DNA from: Streptomyces sp. cf386
Lineage (GTDB): Bacteria > Actinomycetota > Actinomycetes > Streptomycetales > Streptomycetaceae
DNA length: 41,999 nt
Direction of reading: 5' to 3'
Assembly: GCF_900103585.1 (NCBI RefSeq)
Contig: NZ_FNHV01000027.1
Coordinates: 1 to 41,999, forward strand
Position 1 is the first letter of the stretch; every line of letters begins with the position of its first letter. The notes under the pieces were generated by a model. That model made no database searches. It was not told the DNA's origin and saw only the letters and a list, made by a program, of their open reading frames with translations. Below, piece by piece: positions 1 to 9,424 of this stretch. The position numbers were made by a program, and so were the translations under genes.

Positions 1-276
1 GTGCAGCACGGCCTCGTGGAGGCGGCCCCAGACGCCGGCTCTCGACCAGATCAGGAACCTGCGGTGGGCGGTCGACTTCGATATGCCGAAGCATGGCGGC
101 AGTTGGCGCCAGGCGCAGCCACTGACCAGGACGTAGATGATGGCCGCAAACAGCGTCGCATCAGGCGTGTCCTGCGTTCCGCCGCCCTGCGGCCGCACCT
201 TCGGAGGTGGGATCAGCGGCCTCGCGATCTCCCATAAGCCGTCCGGCACGATCCAACTCCACGTTCCCCGCCCCAT
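1..276 (-). CDS. IS5-family transposase, N-terminal part (runs off window)
   Basis: Reading leftward from an ATG at 276 gives 92 uninterrupted residues beginning MGRGTWSWIVPDGLWEIA and containing IPPPKVRPQGGGTQDTPDA, SGCAWRQLPPCFGIS and STAHRRFLIWSRAGVWGRL. This is the helix-turn-helix N-terminal domain (DUF4096 type) of IS5-group DDE transposases, which is followed in full-length proteins by the catalytic DDE domain. That part lies beyond base 1, so it cannot be seen whether the gene is intact. No inverted repeat could be identified to the right of the start. It opens a stretch with remains of several insertion sequences. Confidence 0.8.
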   Translation of the reverse strand, partial: MGRGTWSWIVPDGLWEIARPLIPPPKVRPQGGGTQDTPDATLFAAIIYVLVSGCAWRQLPPCFGISKSTAHRRFLIWSRAGVWGRLHEAVLH

Positions 277-1015
277 ACCGGGTCAACGCCCGCCTCACCA
301 CGTAGGACACGGTCTTAGGCGACACCGACCCCACCTTCCAGCCCTCAGCCCACGCATCCGACTCCCGGACCGACGCCTACGCCGACTTCGCGCCCCCCAG
401 GGCCAGTAGTCGTCCAGGTATCCGTGGTTCAGCCCAAGGGAAGCTTCGAGGCAGCCCGCGCGTGAACTCAAACCGTGGGCACCTTCGTGGCGCCCGTCGT
501 AGGGGCCATCGCCACGTACCGACTCGGTAAGAGAGTGGGGCACAAGGAAGCTCAAGCCGAGCGGGAACACGCTCCGTCGTCCGGCTACTCCTATATGTGA
601 CACTGCCGAGCTGACCTGCGAGTACGCGGACCCGTCCCGCGGCCAACGGCCGGACCATCGGCGGATGAGGACCCGCCAGTCGGCGGGGGCAGTCCGGCCA
701 CCTGCCGGATGGCTATACCGCCACGGTTCCTGAAGTCTTGTGACCAAGGCTGCGGTCGGCTCGATCTCCTGACAACCTCCGTGGTCCATATCGTGTACAT
801 CCGTCTGCTGGGCACCGATGGATCGGAGGATCGGGCCGCGCTGCTGGGGCTCCTCAGGCTCGCCGTCACCGCCATGGCGCCGGCCATCCCGCGGACCCGT
901 CTCTTCCGGCCCGGCCCGCTGCAGTGCCTGTCACCGTGGGTCGCCAAGCCCGCCCGCTTGATCACATGACCGGGCCGGCAGCGTCCCCGTCCCGATCGGA
1001 GAAGGAGCTCCCAGG
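277..1015. other. No recognisable gene
   Basis: This 739-base stretch between the transposase fragment and the phosphatase-like gene has only overlapping open frames of shifting composition on both strands. None shows a ribosome binding site, a domain motif or a consistent third-position GC pattern. It is probably decayed sequence left by earlier insertions. The last 20 bases hold the ribosome binding site of the next gene (AAGGAG near 1002-1007). Confidence 0.5.
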
Positions 1016-1642
1016 ATGGCTCTGCGAGTGACGATGCTGTGCGCAACCAGCGCGGCAGTCAGCGATGACCCGGTCTTCGGGGACGGTGCCTTGACTGGCC
1101 GCGGACGGCGTGAGGACACAGCGACGGAAGCTGTCCTTCCGCCGTACTCACTAGCGCTCCGAGCGCCCTCCGCCCGCTGCGCGCGGGCCGCAGCGGCCCT
1201 CTCGATCGCAGCCACGCCCGAGAATGCCCTGCGTGACCTGGACTACGGCAGCTGGTACGGCCGCCCGCGCAAAGCCATCATGGCCGAGGACCCCTACGGC
1301 TTCTCCGCCTGGCTGACGGACCCCGACGCCGCACCACACGGGGGCGAGTCCATCGCTCGACTCTGCCGTCGGACAGCGGCATGGCTGAGTTCTCTGTCCG
1401 CCGACACGGAACGCATACTCACGATCACCGAGGCCGCCATTATCCGAGCCTCACTGGTCCATGTCCTGTCCGCACCTGCCCACGCCTTCTGGCATCTCAG
1501 TGTTCCGCCCCTGTCCGCGGTCACGCTGACGATGCGCAACGGCTGCTGGAATGCCCGGACCGGCTGCATGGCCATCCCCCAGCAACAGCAGTCGGCCGAC
1601 AGCTCTGCATCATCCGTCGCACCCCTACTCGTCCGGCCATGA
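1016..1642 (+). CDS. Histidine-phosphatase-superfamily protein lacking catalytic histidines
   Basis: 208 residues. The middle (APSARCARAAAAL, LRDLDYGSWYGRP, GFSAWLTDPDAAPHGGES, LCRRTAAWLSSL, AFWHLSVPPLSAVTLT) matches the phosphoglycerate-mutase-like fold of CobC-like proteins found in Streptomyces. The N-terminal RHG motif that carries the phosphorylated histidine is replaced by LCATSAAV, and the second histidine position (usually VSHG) reads ITEA, so phosphatase activity is unlikely. From memory, similar pseudoenzymes occur beside cobalt-uptake (CbtA) genes; no such neighbour is visible here. After WNARTGC the tail is glutamine- and serine-rich and may come from a late frameshift. The ATG at 1016 follows AAGGAG at good spacing. 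Confidence 0.65.
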   Translation: MALRVTMLCATSAAVSDDPVFGDGALTGRGRREDTATEAVLPPYSLALRAPSARCARAAAALSIAATPENALRDLDYGSWYGRPRKAIMAEDPYGFSAWLTDPDAAPHGGESIARLCRRTAAWLSSLSADTERILTITEAAIIRASLVHVLSAPAHAFWHLSVPPLSAVTLTMRNGCWNARTGCMAIPQQQQSADSSASSVAPLLVRP

Positions 1643-2127
1643 CCTCCACGTGAGCCGTCCGGGAAGAGCACGGAGAGCCGTGGGCCAGGCGGTACCTCAA
1701 AACCTCAAACGCCGCCAAGTCCTCGGCAGCACCCCGGCCGACGGGATGACGATCGGGGTACCATGCCGAGCCCATTTCCCGGCGGCCCGCTCGCGAAGTT
1801 CACCGAAGACCGCAAGTTCCTCATCGCCGAGGCCCGGTGGGGGCTTGAGGAAGTCGTAGAACTCGACTTTCCCCCGTCTTCGTGCTCGTCCAAGTCCCTT
1901 CCAGAGCCGTCGAATCCGATAACTCCAGAGAGCCTGGTGAAGGCTCCCCGACACACGGCTTGATCACCATGCCCGGAGCCTGTGATCAGCGGCACGTACG
2001 ACTTCGACCGGGCACGATGAGGGGCGATACTGTCACGCACTCGCGGAGACGCACCAGCCGTAGCCGCACTACACACGCACGAAGACCGGACCCTTCTCCC
2101 CACTGGTGGCCTGAGGGCGTTCTGCAA
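1643..2127. other. No recognisable gene
   Basis: I see no supported gene here. A 66-codon frame from 1763 (MPSPFPGGPLAKFTEDRKF) has a plausible composition but no ribosome binding site and no recognisable domain. The stretch sits between a degraded-looking phosphatase tail and a WD40 scrap and is most simply read as decayed DNA. Confidence 0.4.
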
Positions 2128-2206
2128 TTCTGGGATCCGGAAACCGGCACACTCATCCACACGCTGCCCCTCGACCTACCGACGAACTCCCTGTCGGCCG
2201 CGGCTC
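2128..2206 (+). pseudogene. WD40-repeat remnant
   Basis: The forward frame reads GVLQFWDPETGTLIHTLPL followed by DLPTNSLSAA. This is the strand C/D part of a WD40 repeat (consensus xLWDPATGxLLHTLPLxxPVxAL) as found in streptomycete WD40-repeat proteins. It has no start codon, and the frame stops at 2226, so it is a fragment of a gene otherwise lost. Confidence 0.5.
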
Positions 2207-2235
2207 GTCGGGGGTTGCGGTGCTGACAGTGGTCA

Positions 2236-2376
2236 CGCTTGAGCGCCGCGGGACAGAGCAGCGGTTTGCTGGTGCGAGAGCAGTCCAGCGACGGCTTGGG
2301 CAAGGTCGCTCATGTGCTCGCGACGGCCGTGGTGGCGGGCCAGGGCCCGCCAGTTCTTCAGGTGTGCGATGCCGTG
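2236..2376 (-). pseudogene. IS1031-type transposase, C-terminal fragment
   Basis: The reverse frame ends GIAHLKNWRALARHHGRREH, then MSDLAQAVAGLLSHQQ, then a stop. This is nearly the same as the last 45 residues of the intact transposase at 32308-33243 (GITHLKNWRALARHLGRREH, MSDIVQAVAGLLSHQQ). Only this end remains, and it is joined directly to a piece of a different transposase (IS701-type) upstream in the same reading frame. Confidence 0.8.
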
Positions 2377-2412
2377 CAGACCACCCCTCCGCCGGTCTGC
2401 GCGCCCATGCGA

Positions 2413-2490
2413 CGGCGGATCCGCGTCGGCGGCGACGGCGGTCAGGAAGGCCAGGGCGCGCATGGCGAGCGTGATGTGCCGGTGCCAGGA
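2413..2490 (-). pseudogene. IS701-type transposase scrap, inverted
   Basis: The reverse frame reads SWHRHITLAMRALAFLTAVA followed by ADADPP, a segment near the C-terminus of IS701-type transposases, just after the catalytic glutamate region. It points the opposite way from the IS701-type remnant at 2559-3447. It corresponds largely to the piece that remnant has lost, so it may come from an inversion or a second copy. Confidence 0.6.
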
Positions 2491-2558
2491 GGTCCTTCGC
2501 GACCTTGTCGCGGACCCGGCGGGGAACGGGTACGGCCATCGCGTGATCATCGGGGGTT

Positions 2559-3447
2559 GTGCGGACTCCTGAAGATCGTGCGGTGGCCGCACGGCATAGC
2601 CCAGACCCTGCCCAGTGGCAGGCGATGTTCGACCAGGTCATGGCCCGGATCGCGGGCCGGTTCCGGCGGGTTGAACCCCGCGCGTCGGCCCGCTCCTACC
2701 TGTTCGGGCTGTTGTCGGGCGTGGAGCGGAAGAACTGCTGGCAGCTGGCCGAACAGGCGGGCCATACGCGACCCGGGCCGCTGCAGCGTCTGCTGCGCTA
2801 TGCCTGCTGGGATGCCGACGCGGTCCGCGACGGAGATGATCGCCGCAGCGCTGGACGCCGGAGTCACTGCGTCCTGGGTGACCGGCGACGAAGCCTACGG
2901 CCAGGACCCGCGGCTCCGCGCCCTCCTTGAGGCACGCGGCACCGGCTATGTCCTGGCCGTCGCCTGCTCGACGCGAGTGAGGATCAACCACGGCCGCACT
3001 GCCGTTCGCGCGGACACCGTTGCGGGCCAACTGCCCGTCACCGCCTGGCATCGTCAGAGTGCCGTCACCAGCGCGAAAGGTCCTCGACACTACGACTGGG
3101 CCTGGATCCACATCTGTATCGGCGCGATCCGACACCTGCTGATCCGACGCAACCGCTCCACCGGTGAACACGCCTTTTACCTGTGCTGGTCGCCCGCCAC
3201 GGTCTCCCTGGCCTTCCTGACCGCCGACGCGGCACCACAGCGGCCCGCCGGTCCACACCACTTCGACCACCGCCGCGATCCGATCACGCTGACCGTGCCG
3301 CAGATCCGCCGTCTCTTCGGTGCCGTCTGCAACCCGCCTGCCGTGTCGACGGCCAGGCTGCTGCAGTGGTCCTTCTGGCGCCGACACCACCAGGCAACAG
3401 CCCGACGCAGCCACTACCGACGACGAACCCTCGGACGAGCCCACTGA
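2559..3447 (+). pseudogene. IS701-type transposase, two internal deletions and a frameshift
   Basis: The N-terminal part (MARIAGRFRRVEPRASARSY, LFGLLSGVERKNCWQLAEQAG, LLRYACWDADAVRDG) lies in one frame. After about 2835 the match continues in another frame with EMIAAALDAGVTASWVTGDE, YVLAVACSTRVRINHGRTAV and FYLCWSPATVSLA. At about 3211 it jumps to FLTADAAPQRP and the normal C-terminus. Compared with the family, the first junction removes roughly 80 residues including the first catalytic aspartate. The second removes roughly 40 residues including the catalytic glutamate. Only the TGDE aspartate of the DDE triad remains, so the protein cannot be active. Confidence 0.8.
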
Positions 3448-3473
3448 ATAGATCACGAAACCGGACTGGAGTA

Positions 3474-3499
3474 CTAGGGCGTGTTTGAAATGTTGATCA
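3474..3499. repeat. Left inverted repeat with CTAG flank
   Basis: Begins CTAGGGCGTGTTTGAAATG and ends TTGATCA. It pairs with 4937-4962 with two mismatches. It lies 26 bases after the end of the IS701-type remnant. Confidence 0.8.
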
Positions 3500-3504
3500 C
3501 TAGA

Positions 3505-3536
3505 GCGCCCGAAGCCTCGATCGGGGCTTCGAGCGC
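3505..3536. other. Hairpin between element end and Nudix gene
   Basis: Arms 3505-3516 and 3525-3536 pair over 12 bases with one mismatch around an 8-base loop. It lies just inside the element and 16 bases before the Nudix start. It could block read-through transcription from outside the element; no run of T follows. Confidence 0.45.
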
Positions 3537-3552
3537 GCCTAGGGTCAAGGCC

Positions 3553-4062
3553 ATGGAGACGATGCATCGGCCCGCTGCACGCGTGGTCTGTCTGGACGCC
3601 TCTGACCGCGTGCTTCTGCTGCGCTGGCGCGATCCAGTCGACGGAACGTGGCTGTGGGAACCGCCTGGTGGCGGCATTGACCCTGGTGAAACGCCGCTGA
3701 CGGCGGCACGGCGCGAACTGGTCGAGGAGACCGGTCTGGACCCCGAGGCGGTCCTGGAGCGGTCCGTGCCTGTCGAACGAAATGTGCGGTGGAAGGGCAT
3801 GCAGTACGTCGGCACAGAGGACTTCTTCGTGGCGCGCTTCACTGAGGAGCGGCCCTCGCTGGAACGCGCCGGTCTACTTCCCGATGAACGGGCCAACCTC
3901 GACTCGCATGCGTGGGTGCTGTGGTCGGATCTGGACTCGCTGCCGGACCGGGTCGAGCCGCCACAGCTACTGGCAGTGCTCGGTGCCCTGGTGCCAGCGG
4001 GCCCTTGGCGTAACGGAGGGCACGGTTGCGGCCAGGTCGCAGGGACTGCCGTATCAACGTGA
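3553..4062 (+). CDS. Nudix hydrolase
   Basis: From the ATG at 3553 the product has 169 residues. The Nudix box is complete: GGIDPGETPLTAARRELVEE then TGL at about residues 40-62, fitting Gx5Ex7REUxEExGU, with the glutamates that bind the metal. Such enzymes hydrolyse nucleoside diphosphates linked to another group; the substrate is not predictable here. The homologous part seems to end near LLAVLGALVPAGPW (about 4008). The last 18 or so codons read through the antisense of the transposase tail, so the native C-terminus was probably replaced when the sequences were joined. An ATG at 3562 and an upstream GTG at 3481 inside the inverted repeat are alternative starts. Confidence 0.8.
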   Translation: METMHRPAARVVCLDASDRVLLLRWRDPVDGTWLWEPPGGGIDPGETPLTAARRELVEETGLDPEAVLERSVPVERNVRWKGMQYVGTEDFFVARFTEERPSLERAGLLPDERANLDSHAWVLWSDLDSLPDRVEPPQLLAVLGALVPAGPWRNGGHGCGQVAGTAVST

Positions 4063-4914
4063 GTTGGATGGTCGCTTCGTAGCGGACGGCGAGCTTGTCG
4101 TAGCGGGTCGCGACGCCCCGGGCCTGCTTCAGCAGGCCGATCCGGCACTCGACCTTGTGCCTGGCCTTGTCCTTTTCGCGGTCGAGGCCGGGCGGCCGTC
4201 CACCTGCCGCTCCCCGACGCAGGCGGTGTCCGGCTTGGTCACGCTTCTCCGGGATGGTGTGCGGGATCTGCCGCCTGCGCAGGTAGGCGCGGATCTCGCG
4301 GGAGGAGTAGGCGCGATCGGCGAGCACGTGATCGGGCCGGACACGAGGCCGCCCGCTGCCGGTCCGGGGCACCTTGATGCGGTCCATGACCCGGATGAAG
4401 TGTGGTGCGTCGCCGCGTTGGCCGCCAGTGATCACGACGGCGAGGACGTGTCCGGCGGCGTCGGCGGCCAGGTGGAGCTTGGTGCTCAGGCCGCCGCGCG
4501 AGCGGCCGAGGCCGTGGTCGTCCGGCTCGTCCGCCAGGCCGTCCGGGGACGTCCGGCCCGGACGGGCAGCCCCCTTTTCCGGGCCCCCGCGGAGTGCTGG
4601 TGGGCGCGGCAGACTGTGGAGTCGACCGAGACCTCCCACTCGATGTGCCCGGCGGCATCTGCCTTGACCTGCAGTTTCTCCAGGACGCGGGCCCAGGTTC
4701 CGTGGATCTGCCAGCGGCGGAACACCGAGTACGACGTCTCCCACGGCCCGTACCGCTCGGGCATGTCCCGCCAAGGCGAACCCGTCCTCGCCCGCCACCA
4801 GATCCCGTCAAAGACCTGCCGCCGATCCCGCGGCTTGCGCCCCATCTTCGGCAACGGCGGCAATACCGCCTCCAAGCACAGCCACTGGTCGTCCGTCAGA
4901 TCTCCACGAGCCAT
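3839..4914 (-). CDS. IS5-family (IS427 group) transposase, two overlapping frames
   Basis: Frame A starts at the ATG at 4914 (MARGDLTDDQWLCLEAVLPP) and carries the N-terminal domain and first catalytic aspartate in VSVDSTVCRAHQHSAG. Frame B continues with LADEPDDHGLGRSRGG, the second aspartate in HVLADRAYSSREI and the glutamate in ARHKVECRIGLLKQ. The frames overlap across GGAAAAGGGGG (about 4570-4580). This A AAA GGG slip site suits programmed frameshifting, which is known in this group. Family similarity ends at YEATIQLTLIRQSL (about 4040). Beyond that frame B has no stop until 3839 and runs into the Nudix antisense, so the original stop seems lost. Confidence 0.8.
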
Positions 4915-4936
4915 CCGAAGATCGTTTCACGACCTT

Positions 4937-4962
4937 GATCAACATCTCAAACAGGCCCTAGG
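4937..4962. repeat. Right inverted repeat with CTAG flank
   Basis: The reverse complement begins CTAGGGCCTGTTTGAGATG and matches 3474-3499 except at two positions. It lies 22 bases upstream of the transposase start, the normal place for the 5' end of such an element. Confidence 0.8.
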
Positions 4963-5051
4963 ACCAGCGGTTTTCCGCAATTCCGGCCGTCCAGATCAGC
5001 GCAGAACCAGCACAGGGTCGGTGGCGTGCGGACTCGGTGCCGGGCGACCTG

Positions 5052-5560
5052 CTACGCGGCGCGCTCTCCCGAGGCCGATGACACCGGGGCACGATTACAC
5101 ATTGTCGCGAACAGCTCCGCCGTACCATGCGGCACCGGCTTCACGTCCGCCTCCGCGATGTCCCAGGGTTGGCGGAGGTTGCGGAGCAGCATTCGGATGT
5201 TTCGGTGGGCGGCGCGCAGCGCGGTGATGACGAATCCGGCGCCGCTGTCCTGGAGGAAGTGGGCCGGCTCGGCGTCGAAGGACCGCGGATTGAGCGGGAC
5301 GCCGACCATCCCGGCCCGCAGGTCGGTGAGGCAACTCTCCATCATCTCTGCGCAGTTGCAGAGGAAGATCGCAATGCGGTCCCCGCGGCGCAGCCCCGTG
5401 CGGGTGAGATACTCCCCCAGCGCGCGGGGGCGACGCTCCAGCTCGGCGTAGGTGACGCTACGCGAGGAGTGGAGGTAGACACTCCGCTGCCCCGCAAGCG
5501 CCGCCACGGCGGACAGGCGGTCCGCGAACGGGGCGAGGAACCGTGACCGCGACCGCCGTG
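5052..5560 (-). pseudogene. Acyl-CoA synthetase (AMP-binding), N-terminal fragment
   Basis: The reverse frame reads LAPFADRLSAVAALAGQRSV, SRSVTYAELERR, GLRRGDRIAIFLCNCAEMME and RAGMVGVPLNPR. This is the N-terminal 150 or so residues of an adenylate-forming acyl-CoA ligase. The frame stops at 5052, before the P-loop-like TSGTTGxPKG motif and all later catalytic motifs, and no convincing start codon with ribosome binding site lies upstream. It is a truncated, non-functional relic next to the mobile element. A complete enzyme of the same superfamily is at 26083-27846. Confidence 0.7.
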
Positions 5561-5786
5561 ATGGTGGATGGCCATAACGCCTCGGCTGCCTCGGCGCGCC
5601 CCTGCACCACCGGAGCGCGTCGTCCGCCACCGCGACACCGAACCCGGGCCCCCGGCCAGCCAGCGGGCCCGGATTTACGCCGTGCTGCCCCTGGTCGGCG
5701 CTGTGCGCGGCCGGGCGGGATGCCGTCAGCCCCCGAATCGACCGTGCGATCCCCTCGTCCCCGAGTACCACCCCTTGCCACGACAC

Positions 5787-5831
5787 GGCCCGGCGGTGCC
5801 GCTGCGCACGCGCTGGCGGCACCGCCGGGCC
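5787..5831 (-). terminator. Hairpin terminator after the subtilisin gene
   Basis: Perfect 15-base arms (5787-5801 and 5817-5831, GGCCCGGCGGTGCCG and its complement) around a 15-base loop start 17 bases past the stop codon. There is no T tract, as is usual in streptomycetes. Confidence 0.7.
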
Positions 5832-5848
5832 CGGTGTCCTGTGTGGGT

Positions 5849-7060
<1,212 letters not shown>

Positions 7061-7459
7061 GAGGGGTCTCCTCGTGAAGTGGGGGGATTTGCGTTCGAAC
7101 CGCAGCGCTGCGGGCGTGCTCAGGAGAGTGCCGACTTGGCGCGAGCAGATCAATCTCTTGATGTGACCCCGACGCCCGACTGATGGTCGACCTCCACGGG
7201 ATTCACGCACATTCGAAGCAACCCGAGCGCAAATGTGCAGCACTGAGCGCTGGTTGAATCACCAAGGAACAACCCAGGATTATCTGTGCCGATTTCTTCA
7301 CCGTCTACTCACATGCGGTGGCATTGAGCATCACCTTGCACGGGCAACCGGGTGCGCTCGAGGCACTGTCGGGCCGGCTCCTGACCCGGACGGGTCATGG
7401 CCAAGACGTAGCTGACGTCGTCCTCTTCCGGCGCCACAGCGTGCGTCGGCCTCCACGCT
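7061..7459. other. Intergenic region, subtilisin promoter side
   Basis: About 400 bases between the oxidoreductase stop and the subtilisin start. A self-complementary CCGCAGCGCTGCGG lies at 7100-7113. A small hairpin (TGACCCG/CGGGTCA, 7382-7397) lies about 65 bases downstream of the oxidoreductase stop and may end that operon. I see no gene and no clear consensus promoter. Confidence 0.4.
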
Positions 7460-8404
7460 CTACAACTGCGGGAGCACATCACCGGCGATGAGTTCCAGGT
7501 GGTCGAGGTCATTGAAGTCGATCAGTCGCAGATGGATTCGGCTTGCTCCGATCGCGGAGAACTCGCCGAGCCGCTCCACGAGCCGGGCCGGGGATCCGAC
7601 CACCGGATCCTCCGGCGGCAGCGCGCTCTTGACATGCAGCGGTGCGGCCCGCCGTTGCGCCTCCGCGTCGGTACGGCCGATGGCCACCACGACCCCGGCC
7701 GAGAGCACCAGCGGTGGCTGACCGGCGTCGGACCGTCCGGTCCGGTCGCACGCCTCGGCAACCCGCTGGTACGCCCGGGCAGTCTCCGCCACCGACTTGA
7801 AGGGCATGTTGAATTCGTCGGCATACCGAGCGGCCAGCTCCGGGGTGCGCTTGGGGCCGCGGCCCCCGACGATGATCGGCGGCGCCGGCACCTGCACGGG
7901 CTTCGGCAGGGCAGGCGCGTCGACCAGTTGGTAGTGGTCGCCGCGATGGCTGAAGCTCTCGCCGACCGGTGTCCGCCACAGGCCGGTGATCACCGCCAGC
8001 TGTTCCTCCAGCCGGTCGAAGCGCTCCGGGGCGGGCGGGAACGGGATGCCGTACGAGGTGTGTTCCCGTTCGTACCATCCGGCGCCGAGGCCCAGCTCGA
8101 CCCGCCCCCCGCTCATCCGGTCGACCTGCGCCACCATCACCGCAAGCGGACCCGGCAGCCTGAAGGTGGCGGAGGTGACCAGGGTGCCCAGCCGGATCCG
8201 GGAGGTCTCCCGGGCGAGCGCGCCCAGCGTGAGCCACGCGTCGGTAGGGCCTGGCAGCCCGGGATCGGCGCCCATCGCCTGGAAGTGATCGGCCCGGAAG
8301 AAGCCCTCGAACCCGCCGGCTTCGACGAGCCGAGCGAAGCGCAGTTGATCCTCGTAGTCGGCGCCGCGGTGCGGCTCGGTGAAGACACAGATCCGCAGGC
8401 TCAT
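7460..8404 (-). CDS. LLM-class flavin/F420-dependent oxidoreductase
   Basis: 314 residues with the luciferase-like barrel pattern: SLRICVFTEP, FRADHFQAMG, LTLGALARETSRIRLGTLV, VMVAQVDRMSGGRVELGLGA and IVGGRGPKRTPELAARYADE. The family includes F420-dependent reductases and FMN monooxygenases such as alkanesulfonate monooxygenase (SsuD); the cofactor cannot be fixed from sequence alone. The ATG at 8404 overlaps the TGA of the upstream ABC ATPase gene (TGATG), so the two are translationally coupled. This suggests that the enzyme acts on the compound brought in by the transporter, as in ssu operons. The exact substrate is unknown. Confidence 0.87.
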   Translation of the reverse strand: MSLRICVFTEPHRGADYEDQLRFARLVEAGGFEGFFRADHFQAMGADPGLPGPTDAWLTLGALARETSRIRLGTLVTSATFRLPGPLAVMVAQVDRMSGGRVELGLGAGWYEREHTSYGIPFPPAPERFDRLEEQLAVITGLWRTPVGESFSHRGDHYQLVDAPALPKPVQVPAPPIIVGGRGPKRTPELAARYADEFNMPFKSVAETARAYQRVAEACDRTGRSDAGQPPLVLSAGVVVAIGRTDAEAQRRAAPLHVKSALPPEDPVVGSPARLVERLGEFSAIGASRIHLRLIDFNDLDHLELIAGDVLPQL

Positions 8405-9186
8405 CACCCCTCCGTTTCGGTCGACGTGGATGTGTCCCGTTCCATCAGCAGCTCGTGCAGATCGGCGCTGCACCGGGCCACTTCGCCCAGGTGCGCGGTT
8501 CGGCCCAGCGTCCTCGGCCGGGGAATGGCGACGTCGACGACCTTGCGGATCCGGCCCGGGCGCGGACTGAGCACCACCACCCGGTCGGCGAGCACCACGG
8601 CCTCGTCTATCGAGTGGGTGACGAAGACGACTGTTGACGAGTTTTCGATGTGGATGCGCTGCAGCTCCACCGCGAGGTCCGCGCGGGTCAGCGCGTCGAG
8701 TGCGGAGAACGGTTCGTCCATGAGCATCACCCGGGGCTCGCCCATCAGCGACCGGCACAGTGCGACGCGTTGCTGCATACCGCCGGAGAGCTCGTGCGGC
8801 CGGTGCTTCTCGAAGCCGCTCAGCCCGGCCGTCTCGAGCAACCGCTTCGCCCGGTCGCGGTACTCGGCCTTGTTCCAGCCGAAGATCTCCACGGGCAGCA
8901 GGACGTTGTCGAGGACGGACCGCCAGGGCAGCAGTGCCGGCCGCTGGAACAGCATGGCGACATCCCGCCGGGCTCCGGTGACTCGCTCGCCGCCGATGGT
9001 GATCTCGCCCTCGGTGACCGGCAGTAGCCCGGCGATCAGCCGGAGCAGTGTGGACTTGCCGCACCCGGACCGGCCCACGACCGCCACGAACTCACCCTCG
9101 GCGATGTGAAGGCCGATGTCCTGGAGCGCCACTGTCGAACCGGACCGGCTGGTGAAGCTGCGGGACACACCGGTGAGTCTGATCAT
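8404..9186 (-). CDS. ABC transporter ATP-binding protein (SsuB/TauB-like)
   Basis: 260 residues. Walker A GRSGCGKST (residues 38-46), Q-loop in LFQRPALLPW, signature LSGGMQQR, Walker B VMLMDEP, D-loop SALD and H-loop VFVTHS are all present. The LLPW stretch after the Q-loop is typical of the nitrate/sulfonate/taurine import group. The ATG at 9186 has GGGGAGA upstream. It is the first gene of a leftward pair with the oxidoreductase and is divergent from the binding protein and permease genes, which together supply a complete importer. Confidence 0.92.
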   Translation of the reverse strand: MIRLTGVSRSFTSRSGSTVALQDIGLHIAEGEFVAVVGRSGCGKSTLLRLIAGLLPVTEGEITIGGERVTGARRDVAMLFQRPALLPWRSVLDNVLLPVEIFGWNKAEYRDRAKRLLETAGLSGFEKHRPHELSGGMQQRVALCRSLMGEPRVMLMDEPFSALDALTRADLAVELQRIHIENSSTVVFVTHSIDEAVVLADRVVVLSPRPGRIRKVVDVAIPRPRTLGRTAHLGEVARCSADLHELLMERDTSTSTETEG

Positions 9187-9388
9187 CCGGCGGTCTCCCC
9201 ATCCACTGGCGATCGCCATGTCGGCCGGTTCGTGACGCCCAGTCAGGCTACCCGCAGCAGGCCGCTCGGCGGTACCTGTCGTCTCTCGGTGAATGCCCCG
9301 AGGCTCCACACCTGGCCCACAACTGCCGGTCCCTCGTACGCTGTTGCCCGCACCAAGTGTCATGCCCTCGGCGGTTCTGTCACGCCGC

Positions 9389-9424
9389 TCTGTCTCGTCT
9401 GTCTCGTCTGTCTCGTCTGTCTCG
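9389..9424. repeat. Four perfect tandem copies of TCTGTCTCG
   Basis: Four exact 9-base units lie in the divergent intergenic region, 44-80 bases upstream of the binding-protein start and about 200 upstream of the ATPase start. It could be a multi-site regulator target or a slippage-prone simple repeat. Confidence 0.9.

Larger units (their letters stand above)
3474..4962. mobile_element. IS427-type (IS5 family) element enclosing a Nudix gene
   Basis: Matching inverted repeats lie at 3474-3499 and 4937-4962 (24 of 26 bases agree), each with CTAG at its outer edge. CTAG (or TA within it) is the known target of the IS427 group. Between them are a two-frame IS5-type transposase on the minus strand and a Nudix hydrolase gene on the plus strand. 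At about 1.49 kb the unit is some 600 bases longer than a normal IS427-group element, and the extra length is the Nudix gene. It may be a passenger-carrying element, or a full copy plus a solo end with an internal deletion. Confidence 0.7.

Noticed and set aside
295..1046. Several overlapping minus-strand frames
   Set aside because: No ribosome binding site, no motif and skewed Arg/Ser composition; treated as non-coding.
3474..4148. Minus-strand frame opposite the Nudix gene
   Set aside because: The Nudix box on the plus strand accounts for this DNA; the minus frame has no motif.
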